64,000 bases of DNA from Bombyx mori (GCF_030269925.1 NC_085129.1:15119501-15183500), one strand, 5' to 3'. Shown: positions 48,345 to 58,959, numbered from the stretch's first letter. The notes: generated from the sequence alone by a model not told the origin. Program-made: numbers and translations.

Positions 48345-48440
48345 ACGAGTTTTTTTTTGTATTGCATAGATGGATGGACGAGCACACAGCTCACCTGGTT
48401 TTAAGTGGTACCGAAGTCCATATACATCTATAACTAAATC
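48345..48440 (-). mobile_element. Bm1 SINE, 3' fragment
   Basis: TTTTGTATTGCATAGATGG, GCTCACCTGGTTTTAAGTGG and ATACATCTATAAC; then lost. Confidence 0.75.
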
Positions 48441-49687
48441 TAAATGAAATCTAAGCGTCGCTAATTGTATAAAGATATTGATTTCTTGAATTTACGCGCC
48501 AAATGTCGTACTTTGATGGTAGTATGCCAGAAAGCTTGCTTACAGTGCCTACAAGAACTGTACCAAGTTTCATGACAATCGGATGAATGGTTCAGGAAGA
48601 CATAAAGAACAAATATACAAACATTAGTTTTTATGTATTGTACTCTGTCAAGTGAATTTCAACAAAACTAAACGACAAATTAGCGAGCAGAATAATGTAT
48701 TTGTAATTTTTTTGTACATAAAGTCATATTGTAACATATGTACATATCATTAGTATAACTTTTAGTGTAATCTCTTGTTTTTTATTATCTTTATATCATT
48801 TTCAACGTATCTAATATTTTACAGTTTTTGTGATCACAAATCACTACTAAGCTATCCTTCTCCGGTATTACAATAATGCTATGTTAACAAACGTCTATTT
48901 TTCTTTAAAAAATATCACTTTACTTTTACGTTCGACTTTCACACCAACAAAAAACGAGATAAACCGTAAAAGTAGTTTTAATTATGCCTACGATTACCGG
49001 ATTATACAAAAAAAAACTATGATTAAATGTTTCCCATCAAATTCATCCATCGCGTTAACACATTTCTCTCGCAACACTGGCAACACTGATCTCAAACACA
49101 GTGCTACCACACGAACGACCGACAGGAAATTGATTGGAATCGTGACCGCCTTCCGTGCTAATTGAAATGATCCAATACAAGCAAGCTCATTATTAATACA
49201 AGCAAAACCGTGTTTACACAGCGTCCGTCTTGTAACACAGCGCCGCGATGTGTTCCCTCTTGGAAATGTAATTAATTATACGATAGTTTTACGAGAAATT
49301 ATTTAACGATGAATTGAGTTTACTAAATGAGAGTTCATTTTTATTACGCTTTTATTAGCTTCATACGTATGTATGTTAGTATGTAACGGAATCTTTGAAC
49401 ATGATTTTGACCCCACTTCAAAACGTCGGATTAACTCGAAATTTTGCATACCTACTTATTATGGACCGATGACAATTCAATATTTAAAAAAAAAAGATTG
49501 ATAAATTGAAATTCAACTAAAAAACAGAAAATAAATTTTAATAAATTTGAATTAAAAATAGTGTAAGAAAAAATTATTTTATTGTGAAATTACTACATGA
49601 AATAAATGTTCCCTTAGGTACTGCTTGATCATCAAGATCAATCTAAATTGTAGGAAACTAATACTGTATGCGTCAACTTATGTGACA

Positions 49688-49925
49688 AACTGGTAGTACC
49701 TCTTGTGAGTCAGCACGGGTAGGTACTACCACTCTGCCTATTCTGCCGTGAAGCAGCAATGCGTTTCGGTTTGAAGGGTGGGGCAGCCGTTATAACTATA
49801 ATGAGACCTTAGAACTTATATCTCAAGGTGGGTGGCGCTTTTACTTTGTAGATGTCTATGGGCTTCAGTGACCACTTAACACCAGGTGGGCTGTGAGCTC
49901 GTCCACCCATTTAAGCTATAATTTT
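49688..49925 (+). mobile_element. Bm1 SINE, head-less short form
   Basis: Starts AACTGGTAGTACCTC and ends CACCCATTTAAGCTATAATTTT. Body complete. Confidence 0.88.
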
Positions 49926-50424
49926 TATATATGTCTTATACCTAAACGTATCGTTTCTCCTGTTAACATTTGTGCACTTTCAGTCGATGAAGATTTTTTT
50001 TTATAAATCTAGGTGTTACATAGTGCACGAATTTGTTTACCGAGGTACTCTTCAAGTTTAGCTATCCTTAATTTACATCTGATTGGCCTCGACTACATTA
50101 ATGATATCCCTATTTTATTTTATTTTGTTGATGTCGTTTTTTTTTTTTTATTATAAAATATTGTATTTTATTCAACCTCATTTAATTTTACTAGGTCAGA
50201 GCTGCTTCCCGCTAGCGAGATCAATATCATGCAGCCTTCCGCTTATGTCCTGGCAATACAGATACAATACGTATAGTATATGTTGTCACGTTTTTTTTGG
50301 TCTTAGTTTAATTGTTACTGAACCCCGTAAATAAGACATAATAATTACTATCCATCACCGGTAAAACTTAACAATATCCTATATTGATAACGATATTTCC
50401 TATTAATTTTAAAGAGAACAAGTA

Positions 50425-50810
50425 GGCGAGTCCCGCAGGCGGGTACCAATTTTTCTAATGAAATACGTACTCAACAAATGTTCACGATTGACTTCCACGG
50501 TGAAGGAATAACATCGTGTAATAAAAATGAAACCCGCAAAATTATAATTTGCGTAATTACTGGTGGTAGGACCTCTTGTGAGTCCGCGCGGATAGGTACC
50601 ACCGCCCTGCCTATTTCTGCCGTGAAGCAGTAATGCGTTTCGGTTTGAAGGGTAGGGCAGCCGTTGTAACTATACTGAGACCTTAGAACTTATATCTCAA
50701 GGTGGGTGGCGCATTTACGTTGTGGATGTCTATGGGCTCCAGTAACCACTTAACACCAGGTGGGCTGTGAGCTCGTCTACCCATCCAAGCAATAAAAAAA
50801 AAAAAAAAAG
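50425..50810 (+). mobile_element. Bm1 SINE, nearly full length
   Basis: Starts inside the tRNA-like head at AGTCCCGCAGGCGGGTACC, just after the B box. It continues through GTAATTACTGGTGGTAGG and the full body to CATCCAAGCAATA and A17. It matches the consensus closely and keeps a long poly-A, so it is probably one of the youngest copies. Confidence 0.93.
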
Positions 50811-50999
50811 ATTTCTGTAACCTCTAGTTGCTGTTAGTATATTACTATATTATATATAGTATACTTTATCTCATCTATAGTAACATTGATAGTCACATTA
50901 ATTAACTGTTTCTTACCCTTTTCCTATGTTAACTATAGTTTCGTTCGTAGTAGAGCAAATTGATAGCTCACACCATGAAGCACTTGTGCGTTCTAATCT

Positions 51000-51085
51000 A
51001 AACGTCTTATTCTGGTGGGACTTCCACTTCATATATCAAGGTGGGCAATCAACCTTATGTCTATGGACTTCAGCAAATTGAATTT
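51000..51085 (+). mobile_element. Decayed Bm1 3' fragment
   Basis: TTCATATATCAAGGTGGGC and TATGTCTATGGACTTCAGC are recognisable Bm1 3' words. Confidence 0.45.
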
Positions 51086-51177
51086 AAAATTAATACAACT
51101 GCTCTTCTCTATATTCGAAGAAAGCTAAGACCACGCACGGTTTATATATCAACTAAACCTTGAGTCTAGATAATGGA

Positions 51178-51272
51178 CTTTTATTGCTCTTGTAGATAGA
51201 CCAGCATACAGCCCACCTGATGGTGAGTGGCGACCGTCGCCCATGGACGTCAGCAATGTCAGTGTCTACCCG
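51178..51272 (-). mobile_element. LINE 3' tail, fragment
   Basis: TTTTATTGCTCTTGTAGATAGACC, CACCTGATGGTGAGTGGC and CCATGGACGTCAGCAATG. Confidence 0.75.
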
Positions 51273-52144
51273 TTCAGTTACAAGTGTGTCCTGAGAAATG
51301 TGTCGTATTAATTATGTTACATATGAAACGGAAGTGCGCGTTGTACCGCGGAAACGATCATACATTTTATTGCCTAACAAAGGGACGATACAACAACACA
51401 GTCGAGAGAATCGTCGATACCACGCCCCCGCTCGGCTCGGCGCCCCGCCGCGTGACAGGGCTGGCGATAGGGTAATATATCGAAAGGCTTATTAGTTTTA
51501 AGAGACGTCTCGTTAACAATGTTACAGATATACCTATTTTAAAGCTACTACCAAGTTTTAAGTCATCTTGATCGATGGAAGCAACTATGTCTATATTTTA
51601 ATCTCGCAGGTTTGTTCTAAATAAGTATGTTAAATGGCATAGGTTCATAAACGACTTACCTAGGTGAAGAAAAACATTGATATTCTTCATTACATTAGTG
51701 TCCATTGATTTTTATGTGTGTTTGTGGATTGATTGGAGGCGCTGGCGGGACATTACATGCAAAATCTTGTCGACATATTTATAATGGTCACGACTCTCAG
51801 CAGTGAGGAAACGACGCGAGGAGTAGATTTACCTTAGAATTTTTTTTCTGGTTGAACCAATTTTGATGATTTTTATTTGAAAGTCAATGCTTCTGCACCA
51901 CCGAATAGACCACAATGACATGTCCTATATTATCAAAATGACCAGTAGCTTTTTTAATATGTTGAAGTCGATTTTCATTTTTGTAAAACATTGTATTATC
52001 CAAGTAAACCCATTGTTTACCCATCCCTAGTCGTAAGGATGGGGTGCAATTTACCCGCTCGATTCAAAACCTGACCAATAAACTCAAATGGAATTAGGAC
52101 AATAACAGATATCGGGTATCAGTTTACGTTGCCACCCTGTTATT

Positions 52145-52325
52145 TTTATTTGTAGGCGGGCGAATGAATATACGTCCTCCCGGTAATAGACGGTAGTCCG
52201 CAGACACCACAATGCTAATTCCGCTGCCCTAAATTAAAATAACGACTATCCCACCCTGCAAACATATTGCCTGTCATGTGCAGGTGGGTAGTACAAACCC
52301 AGACAGACTTGTAAGTATACACGAT
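52145..52325 (-). repeat. Old SINE-like repeat relic
   Basis: GTAGGCGGGCGAATG, CCACCCTGCAAACATA, then GTGGGTAGTACAAACCCAG. The outline is of a repeat related to Bm1/LINE tails but older. Class uncertain. Confidence 0.4.
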
Positions 52326-52337
52326 AATCGGTTAATC

Positions 52338-52542
52338 AGTACCAATTTTTCTAATGAAATACGTTTTCAACAAATGCTCACGATTGACTTCCACGGTGAA
52401 AGAATAACTTCGTGTAATTAAAATGAAATCCGAAAAAATATAATTTGCGTAATTATTGGTGGTAGGACCTCTTGTGAGTCCGCGCGGGTAGGTAACACCA
52501 GGTGGGCTGTGAGCTCGCCCACCCATATAAGCAATAAAAAGT
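52338..52542 (+). mobile_element. Bm1 SINE, internally deleted
   Basis: Starts GTACCAATTTTTCTAATG just past the B box and keeps GCGTAATTATTGGTGG. It jumps from GCGCGGGTAGGTA to ACACCAGGTGGGCTG (about 180 bp lost) and ends AAGCAATAAAAAG. Confidence 0.88.
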
Positions 52543-53689
52543 AAATAATTAAAAAGTGAATCCGAGGTTATTGAAGCTAGAGAATTTGTTAGCGATACTG
52601 ATATGAACACAATATGCAATACATAAAAGGAATATTATTAGGTTGAGAAGGCTGCAGTTGCATACCCATAGTTCTGTTTATAGCAACGTGTGTACGTAGT
52701 AAGTAGCCGCCCGCTGAACAAACCATAACATTAATTATCTTCGATTTTCGCGAGCCTTAGACATTATTATAACTAGCTATACCGTACAATCTCCCGTTTT
52801 GATTGTCATTATATTAATTGCAAACTGTTTGCATACAAAATGCTGGGAGCTTAGTTCTCACTAATGCAGTTAGCATGCAGTATAAGAGGTTCAACTCCAA
52901 ACTGTATTGTATAACTGTCCTAACTTTCCAAACTTCAATCCGAACGCACATCAATATACAAACGGTATGATCGCTTAGTTCTCAGGACTTGTTTCAGCTA
53001 AAAGGTACGTATTTGTTTTTAAGTCTTAACATTCAATGCTTCAATAGCATAGTCGTAGGATTTTTTTGATGAACAATGAAACACATTCGTTCAAACTATA
53101 TTTATCTTCTGTATTTCTTAGCAACATCTCATAAAAAATAGCAACCTAACATACATTTTAGAGGTATAGGATCACTTCCTGGCACATTCGCAGAACTGTA
53201 CCGGGGCTGTACTGTATTGACTAAGTCACAAATAGATTAAAATACAAATAAAAACCTCTGCAGAATATACTCTAATGTGACCATTTAACGTAGAACCTTG
53301 AAGCGGACACGGACGGCTGTGAATCAGAACGTAGAACTTCTGGACCGACGTCACAAAACCTAGAGAATAATCCTTTGAAAAGAGATTTACATAATGCTTT
53401 AACCTCTTAACGCAGACGCTTTTAGAGAAACGCTTTAACAACTTTCAAAGCTTGAGGAGGATATTCATAATGCGGTTCGGATTTAAAGCTGACTTATTGA
53501 TTTTTTATCTTGCTTAACGCCGTCTAGACATTGCTAATGTTGAAGTTTAAGTTAAACTTCCAATAGTGAGAGTACCTTCGCTTGATCATAACTCAAGTTA
53601 CGCTCAAAAAGGCTGAAATAATACATTTGCAACTTATTAATAGATACATAAATATTTATACACATTGTACTCTTTTAAATGTATTTCGT

Positions 53690-53960
53690 TTTTTTTTATT
53701 GCTTAGATATGTGGACGAGCTCACGGCCCACTTGATGTTAAGTGGTTACCGGAGCCCATAGACATCTACAACGTAAATGCACCAACCACCTTGAGATATA
53801 ATGTTATAAGGTCTGAGTATAGTTACAACGGCTGCCCCACAAACCGAAACGCATTACTGCTTTACTTACCATCAGGTGGGCCATGCTCGTCTGCCTACAA
53901 AGGCAATAAAAAAAATTTAAAAAAAATCTACAACGTAAATCCCGTCACCCACCTTCAGAT
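53690..53960 (-). mobile_element. Bm1 / LINE-tail mosaic
   Basis: A minus-strand Bm1 segment (53690-53862, T-tract to GCATTACTGC) is followed by a + strand LINE tail (about 53866-53922, ACCATCAGGTGGGCC to AAGGCAATAAAA). Then another minus-strand Bm1 piece (53928-53960, TCTACAACGTAAATCCC) repeats a part already present upstream. Confidence 0.75.
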
Positions 53961-54621
53961 AATTATCGAGTTTCAAATCGAAATCTACATCATTACGAAG
54001 GCCTCTCAAAAAGCAATGCGTGCATTTTCAATGTTATCCGAGTCTCGTTACTGATAATTTAATAATGATTTTGTTTTATTATGATTTTTCGGACCCGCAT
54101 TTCACGCATGACAAAATGTGAGCAGATTTCGTTGTTTCATTTTGCGGCAATGCGCTGACCTCTTCCGGTGCCAACTTTGCTGACAGTTCCAGCTCTGTGC
54201 ATCGAAACTGTATTTAAGCCGATATGTTATGTCTACATGGTGCCGATTCGTAGATATGATTAAAACTTCTTATATGAATAAGTTGTTCGTTGATTATAAT
54301 CAGTCGCTTGTACAATATCTGTAGGCACTGACGACAAACATGGTTCTAGTCTTGTCGCAAATTGTAAAATGAAAAGAAAAAAACGTGAGATTTAACTTTA
54401 AAATGCGATTTTAATCACAAAATACCTTCATGACAATGTTGTCTAAATTATTAAGATGCCAATAATCTTGATATATCGGTCGAGGTAATCTTTAGACTGA
54501 CAAAGTTATGGTATTAAGGTGCAATAAATAGAAAAAAATTATTATATTTTGAGTTGGCAATGAACTGGCCGTAGTCCTGATATGGCTGTTTTCCATGTAC
54601 TATGGTAAACATTCTAACTTC

Positions 54622-54897
54622 TATAAGAGTCCACTTCCAACAGTCAGGAAATAATACACAGATTGCAGTAGTTTACTTAATTTTGCATTGCTTTATTTGA
54701 AACTCCACTTTTACAATCTTTTGACATCTGCTCACTACCGAATACACTGATTTCTGTCCCGTTTTTTCAGACTACCGCCTTTTTTATTATGTCACGTCCC
54801 CACTACTGTAATTGCTCCCACCAACAGTGTTGCTATTTGGCAATCCGAAAATTGCCTTAACATTAACAAAATTAATTATTTTACAACAAACCTTACA
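54622..54897 (-). repeat. 3' LTR (element orientation)
   Basis: 276 bp; the + strand copy begins TATAAGAGTCCACTTCC and ends AACAAACCTTACA. On the element strand a CAAATAAAGCAATG word gives a possible AATAAA polyadenylation signal. Confidence 0.92.
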
Positions 54898-55180
54898 TTC
54901 GACCGTCCTGACACCATGTATGTCCCCATACATGACCCAGGTGGTAACCTTACATTAGGCCAATATTTACTCGTCAGGTGTCCCTTCAAAGAAGCGTGCC
55001 TTTGTTGGTGCCAAGGGAAATTTAACAGTAAATTATAGATAATAATCAAAAACATAAAAAAAAAATTTGTGGCACTTGAGATCCAATACATTTTCAGTGA
55101 AATAAAATACTTCTTAAAAGCTATACATATCAAAATTCCCTTGAAATAAACAATTTTCAATTGTAAAACTTCCTTCAAAC

Positions 55181-55420
55181 GAGTCAATTCTCAGTCGTGA
55201 AACTGCCATGACCAGTCAATTCTCAGTCGTGAAACTGCCATGACCAGTCAATTCTCAGTCGTGAAACTGCCATGACCAGTCAATTCTCAGTCGTGAAACT
55301 GCCATGACCAGTCAATTCTCAGTCGTGAAACTGCCATGACCAGTCAATTCTCAGTCGTGAAACTGCCATGACCAGTCAATTCTCAGTCGTGAAACTGCCA
55401 TGACCAGTCAATTCTCAGTT
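55181..55420 (-). repeat. 32-bp tandem array in LTR element
   Basis: GTCAATTCTCAG recurs at 55183, 55215, 55247, 55279, 55311, 55343, 55375 and 55407, exactly 32 bp apart. Intervening unit sequence is CGTGAAACTGCCATGACCA. The seven complete periods read as identical. Confidence 0.97.
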
Positions 55421-55430
55421 AATGTGTGCC

Positions 55431-55815
55431 TTGAACCAATCAATTCTCAAGGACTTTATGAAATACACAAACCGAATCAATCAATTCTCAGCTGTAGTAT
55501 TTCCTGTCTTGCTTTGAACTAATCAATTCTCAAGGACTTTATGAAATACACAAACTGAACCAATCAATTCTCAGCTGTAGTATTTCCTGTCTTGCCTTGA
55601 ACCAATCAATTCTCAAGGACTTTATGAAATACACAAACCGAATCAATCAATTCTCAGCTGTAGTATTTCCTGTCTTGCTTTGAACTAATCAATTCTCAAG
55701 GACTTTATGAAATACACAAGCTGAACCAATCAATTCTCAGCTGTAGTATTTATTTCCTGCCTTGTCTTGAACCACTCAATTCTCATTCTGGTCGAGGTGC
55801 GAACCGATCAATTCT
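55431..55815 (-). repeat. 83-bp higher-order tandem array in LTR element
   Basis: CAATTCTCA recurs at 55441, 55482, 55524, 55565, 55607, 55648, 55690 and 55731, with spacing alternating 41 and 42. Two alternating subunits, AGGACTTTATGAAATAC and GCTGTAGTATTTCC, make an 83-bp dimer. Degenerate further cores follow at about 55777 and 55809. The core is shared with the 32-bp array. Confidence 0.95.
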
Positions 55816-56179
55816 CGCTCCTGACCTGTAAACAAAGAAAGAATAATTCTGTAGCGTAAGTGCTTCATCAATTCAGTTATATATTTGTATTATTTAATCA
55901 TTCATTTATTACAAAACAACGTTATGTACAGGTTTATAACAACCCTTCATTATTATTTTCTGATAAATAATGATATCTCAACGATAACGATTACTTTAAA
56001 TTTACAAATGAATGTATATTATTTTTTTGAAGATTTAAAGACAAAAGTTCAGATGACGCGATATGTACCCATGGCTGTATTAAATCAAATTAACAGTATT
56101 TTTATGCTTATTTCCCAGTCCCTCAAACTCAGGGACTACTTTATAACGATCTAAAGCTTTTACGATCGGAGATGTACTG

Positions 56180-57414
56180 ACTGACTGAACTTGATTTATA
56201 ACTAGGTATCTCAAAATATTCTTCAGATACTCTACATAAGATCTTAACTATTTCAGCTGCTCAGTTCTTATACAAATCTAAGTGAGACAGTTCAGACTCC
56301 ATGCTTAAAAACCGTGAAGTAGCGGAATTTCCATAATGATCGATTAACGAAGAATTATCCAACAGCTGGTTATCACCTAACCTACATAACACTAGCACGA
56401 AAGTCATCAATCTCGAGATGAAAAGGTATACTCCTCGAGGACTATATTAGCTTATAACCACAGTCTTTCATGATAGTTGGGCTATTGTTTTGAATGTTCT
56501 CTATTCTATGTGTGACACGACTCAAAGACAATATCGTTAAGATAAACGTTTTCGGTAAATTTTGCACTAGAGCTTTTAGAGACCGCACCGAATTCGGTTG
56601 AGGAACCCCCTTCCTGATTAAAACAGGTTTCCATGTCGCTTACCAGGAATACCACATAGGTTTAACAGAGACAGTTTTTTATAGTAGTACTCATCTATGA
56701 GCTCATTAAGCTTGCTTCTTCGTCGCAACATGTCTTCTAAGCACTGGCCATAATTTTTTCGTGAGGAAACGCGTTTATAATTTATCTTGCCCCTATTGCC
56801 ACGTAAGATCGTATTTAAACTCTCGAACCACAACTTGGACAGTCCTTGAAGTTTTTTGTAGTGAAAAGTGTATGGTGGTCCTATCGTCCCAACCATAAAC
56901 CAACGCACATTCATTAACCTTTTTCAGCCACACATCTATTCGCTGATTTTTAACAGAAGAGTCAAAACTTTAAAGAATATTCTTGTGATCTATATTTTCA
57001 TTAATCATTGTTGTGTTCTGCGGTAACGGTTGAGATTCGGGACCGTGCTTAATAGACTATTATTTTGACAACATCATTGGTAGAAAAGGAAGGACTACGT
57101 GACCTGATATGTGTTGCCCGACGTTCATGGTTGACTATTGCATGCTGCCCATCGTCACTCCGGCGCGCCTCGGTAGCTGCACGAAGCGAGGTCGCACGTG
57201 GCCTCTCGGTTGAAGAGAGCCGTGTATTTCTCTCGCATCGCCGTACAGTCTCCCGCTCTTGCTGCAGTTCTTGTTCTAGTCGCTGGATACGTTCATGGTA
57301 TAGTTCCAGCTCCCAGGCCCGGCTGCACGTGCGAGAGCTGCGGCCGCGAGTGCGAGATCGGCTCGGACCTGCTTCGCCTCTGCGTCCTTTACGGCTGCGC
57401 GAGTGTGTCATCAA
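56180..57414 (-). pseudogene. Decayed gag of the LTR retrotransposon
   Basis: A minus-strand frame 57414-57049 (121 aa) begins MMTHSRSRKG. It has an Arg/Ser-rich stretch, a short coiled-coil-like segment (ELELYHERIQRLEQEL) and SRSPSFSTNDVV before a stop. After a frame break, 56914-56618 (98 aa) contains KLQGLSKLWFESLNTIL and DMLRRRSKLNELIDEYYYKK. I read this as a retrotransposon gag (capsid) domain. Beyond 56618 the similarity continues only between stops, and a zinc knuckle is not clearly preserved. With identical LTRs around a broken gag, the element must have moved using proteins supplied in trans. Frames on the + strand at 57065-57520 are shadows of it. Confidence 0.72.
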
Positions 57415-58024
57415 ACGACGATCGTCTATTCATGTTCTGGAACTTGCAGACGTTGCAAAATGTTATTTTAAATTGAACGTGAATAATATGAACAACGTTC
57501 AACCTATACTAAAATGGTAGAGAGAGAACAATTGTTTTTCTATAAACTCTCAGTTATCGCACCCATATCAAAATTATTTCACCTACCCCAAACGAAAATA
57601 TCAATGAAAAGCTTATGCAGCGTTTTATCGACGAACCTACCATGAGAGCAAAAATTTGTAGAATGATAACTATGTATATAAATTGTATATAAATTTCGTA
57701 ACTAGTTATGCTTTATGCATTAAATTCATGGTTGAAGCTCAACAAACATTTGAACGTTGAGTTAAATTGAAACATGTGACATAACCATAACATCAGATAC
57801 ATTTTAGTTCGCAGTTTTTCTGAATTAAAATAGTAGATACGGCAGAAGACGCAGCAATTATTCCGTATAATACTTTATTCCGTGCTAAGCTTTGAAACTA
57901 CCTTCGTAGTCAGCGCGGTTCTTAATTCATTTTCTCTTTTTTTTTTTTTTGCGAACTAAATAATCGCGGAAAATTAATAAGAAACTCAAGAATGTACTTA
58001 CGTGAGTCGATCTCACTTCTGAGA

Positions 58025-58300
58025 TATAAGAGTCCACTTCCAACAGTCAGGAAATAATACACAGATTGCAGTAGTTTACTTAATTTTGCATTGCTTTATT
58101 TGAAACTCCACTTTTACAATCTTTTGACATCTGCTCACTACCGAATACACTGATTTCTGTCCCGTTTTTTCAGACTACCGCCTTTTTTATTATGTCACGT
58201 CCCCACTACTGTAATTGCTCCCACCAACAGTGTTGCTATTTGGCAATCCGAAAATTGCCTTAACATTAACAAAATTAATTATTTTACAACAAACCTTACA
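58025..58300 (-). repeat. 5' LTR (element orientation)
   Basis: 276 bp, identical as read to 54622-54897. On the + strand its last bases CTTACA abut the target duplication and the polypyrimidine tract of the liprin-alpha acceptor. I could not assign a primer-binding site in the TCTCAGAAGTGAGATCG sequence next to its inner end. Confidence 0.92.
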
Positions 58301-58323
58301 CTTCTTTGTTCTGTTGTCACCAG
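58301..58323 (+). promoter_or_regulatory. Polypyrimidine tract and 3' splice site of liprin-alpha exon
   Basis: CTTCTTTGTTCTGTTGTCACCAG: its first four bases are the retrotransposon target duplication. The usual branch site has been separated from it: CTAAC now lies at 54614-54618. The nearest yUnAy match is now CTTAC (58295-58299), in the LTR end. Confidence 0.85.
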
Positions 58324-58425
58324 GAGTTCGCGGCCCTCACGAAGGAGTTGAATCAAGCGCGAGAACAGCTCCTAGAGAGGGAAGAAGAGATCTCCGAGCT
58401 CAAAGCGGAGAGAAACAATACCAGG
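58324..58425 (+). CDS. Liprin-alpha: Liprin-alpha exon (N-terminal coiled coil, part 1)
   Basis: 34 codons, phase 0 at both ends, acceptor CAG at 58321-58323, donor GTAAGT at 58426. The peptide starts [10 protein letters not shown] and continues with [12 protein letters not shown] to AERNNTR, a highly conserved block of liprin-alpha (fly Liprin-alpha, worm SYD-2, vertebrate PPFIA1-4). Liprin-alpha is a cytoplasmic presynaptic scaffold. Its N-terminal coiled coil self-associates and binds active-zone proteins such as ELKS and RIM, and its C-terminal SAM domains bind LAR-type receptor phosphatases. The heptad-like Leu/Glu pattern here is part of that coiled coil. In the family the preceding exon ends in LPQ; that exon was not found in the window. 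A retrotransposon ends 23 bp upstream of this exon. Confidence 0.96.
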
Positions 58426-58821
58426 GTAAGTACGGACTAGCGAATAGACATTTTCGTGAATTTCACGTTATTACCATTTTGCGTAAAGTTCCGAATTTTA
58501 CATTCAAGGTGGACAAGGTTTGTAGCGGTCTACGAATAAATAATAAGTCTATTCGTAGGTAGCGGTAACTATCTAGAACATTGGATATTTGACAGATAAC
58601 TGATACGCGCTGTGTCATTCGAGATAAGCTTGCATAAATACAAGTTGCGAACATTCATTGTCATAATTGTCGATTACCTCCTTAATCGAACAACAAAAGT
58701 GATCATAAACTTCGATTTGAGGGTTAGAGAATCCAATCCGAGATTGAGAGACTCCGATCAAAAGACTCAAAGGACATCATTTGCGTTGATTTATATTTAG
58801 GCAGTCTCGACTGACCACCTC

Positions 58822-58925
58822 AATATCATCATTATCATCACCCTGTAGATATCCAATGCTGGCGACAAATCGCGCCAAAGTTCGCTATGTTGAATGCTCC
58901 GCGTCCCCTACATCTAGCGTTACTA
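58822..58925 (-). mobile_element. Decayed RTE-type 3' end
   Basis: ATCATCATTATCATCACC (trinucleotide tail on the minus strand), ATATCCAATGCTGGCG and CGCGCCAAAGTTCGC follow the outline of the RTE end at 44187-44272. Confidence 0.4.
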
Positions 58926-58959
58926 CCATTACAACATACATTACAAATATTCTTATATA

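Larger units (their letters stand above)
48441..54617. other. Unassigned stretches, 48.4-54.6 kb
   Basis: The gaps 48441-49687, 49926-50424, 50811-50999, 51273-52144, 52543-53689 and 53961-54617 have no recognisable gene. 48520-48640 (ATGCCAGAAAGC, TCATGACAATCGGATG) looks repeat-derived but was not classified. 54614-54618 (CTAAC) is the probable original branch site of the 58324 exon. Confidence 0.4.
54622..58300 (-). mobile_element. LTR retrotransposon, complete non-autonomous insertion
   Basis: Two 276-bp direct repeats, 54622-54897 and 58025-58300, are identical as read. They are flanked by the target duplication CTTC (54618-54621 and 58301-58304). In element orientation (minus strand) each LTR starts TGTAAGG and ends CTCTTATA. 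The 3.1-kb interior carries gag remnants (56180-57414) directly after the 5' LTR and a minisatellite (55181-55815) before the 3' LTR. No protease, reverse transcriptase, RNase H or integrase is recognisable. The 4-bp duplication and gag type would fit a Ty3/Gypsy-like source, but this is not certain. It lies antisense in the intron preceding the liprin-alpha exon at 58324. Confidence 0.93.

Noticed and set aside
55181..55815. Regular direct repeats with spacers, superficially CRISPR-like
   Set aside because: The whole 32-bp unit repeats, not a repeat with unique spacers. It lies inside an LTR retrotransposon in a eukaryotic genome.
57065..57520. 151- and 92-codon + strand frames
   Set aside because: They are the opposite strand of the Arg/Ser-rich gag frame (57414-57049). 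GC-rich coding DNA leaves both strands open.
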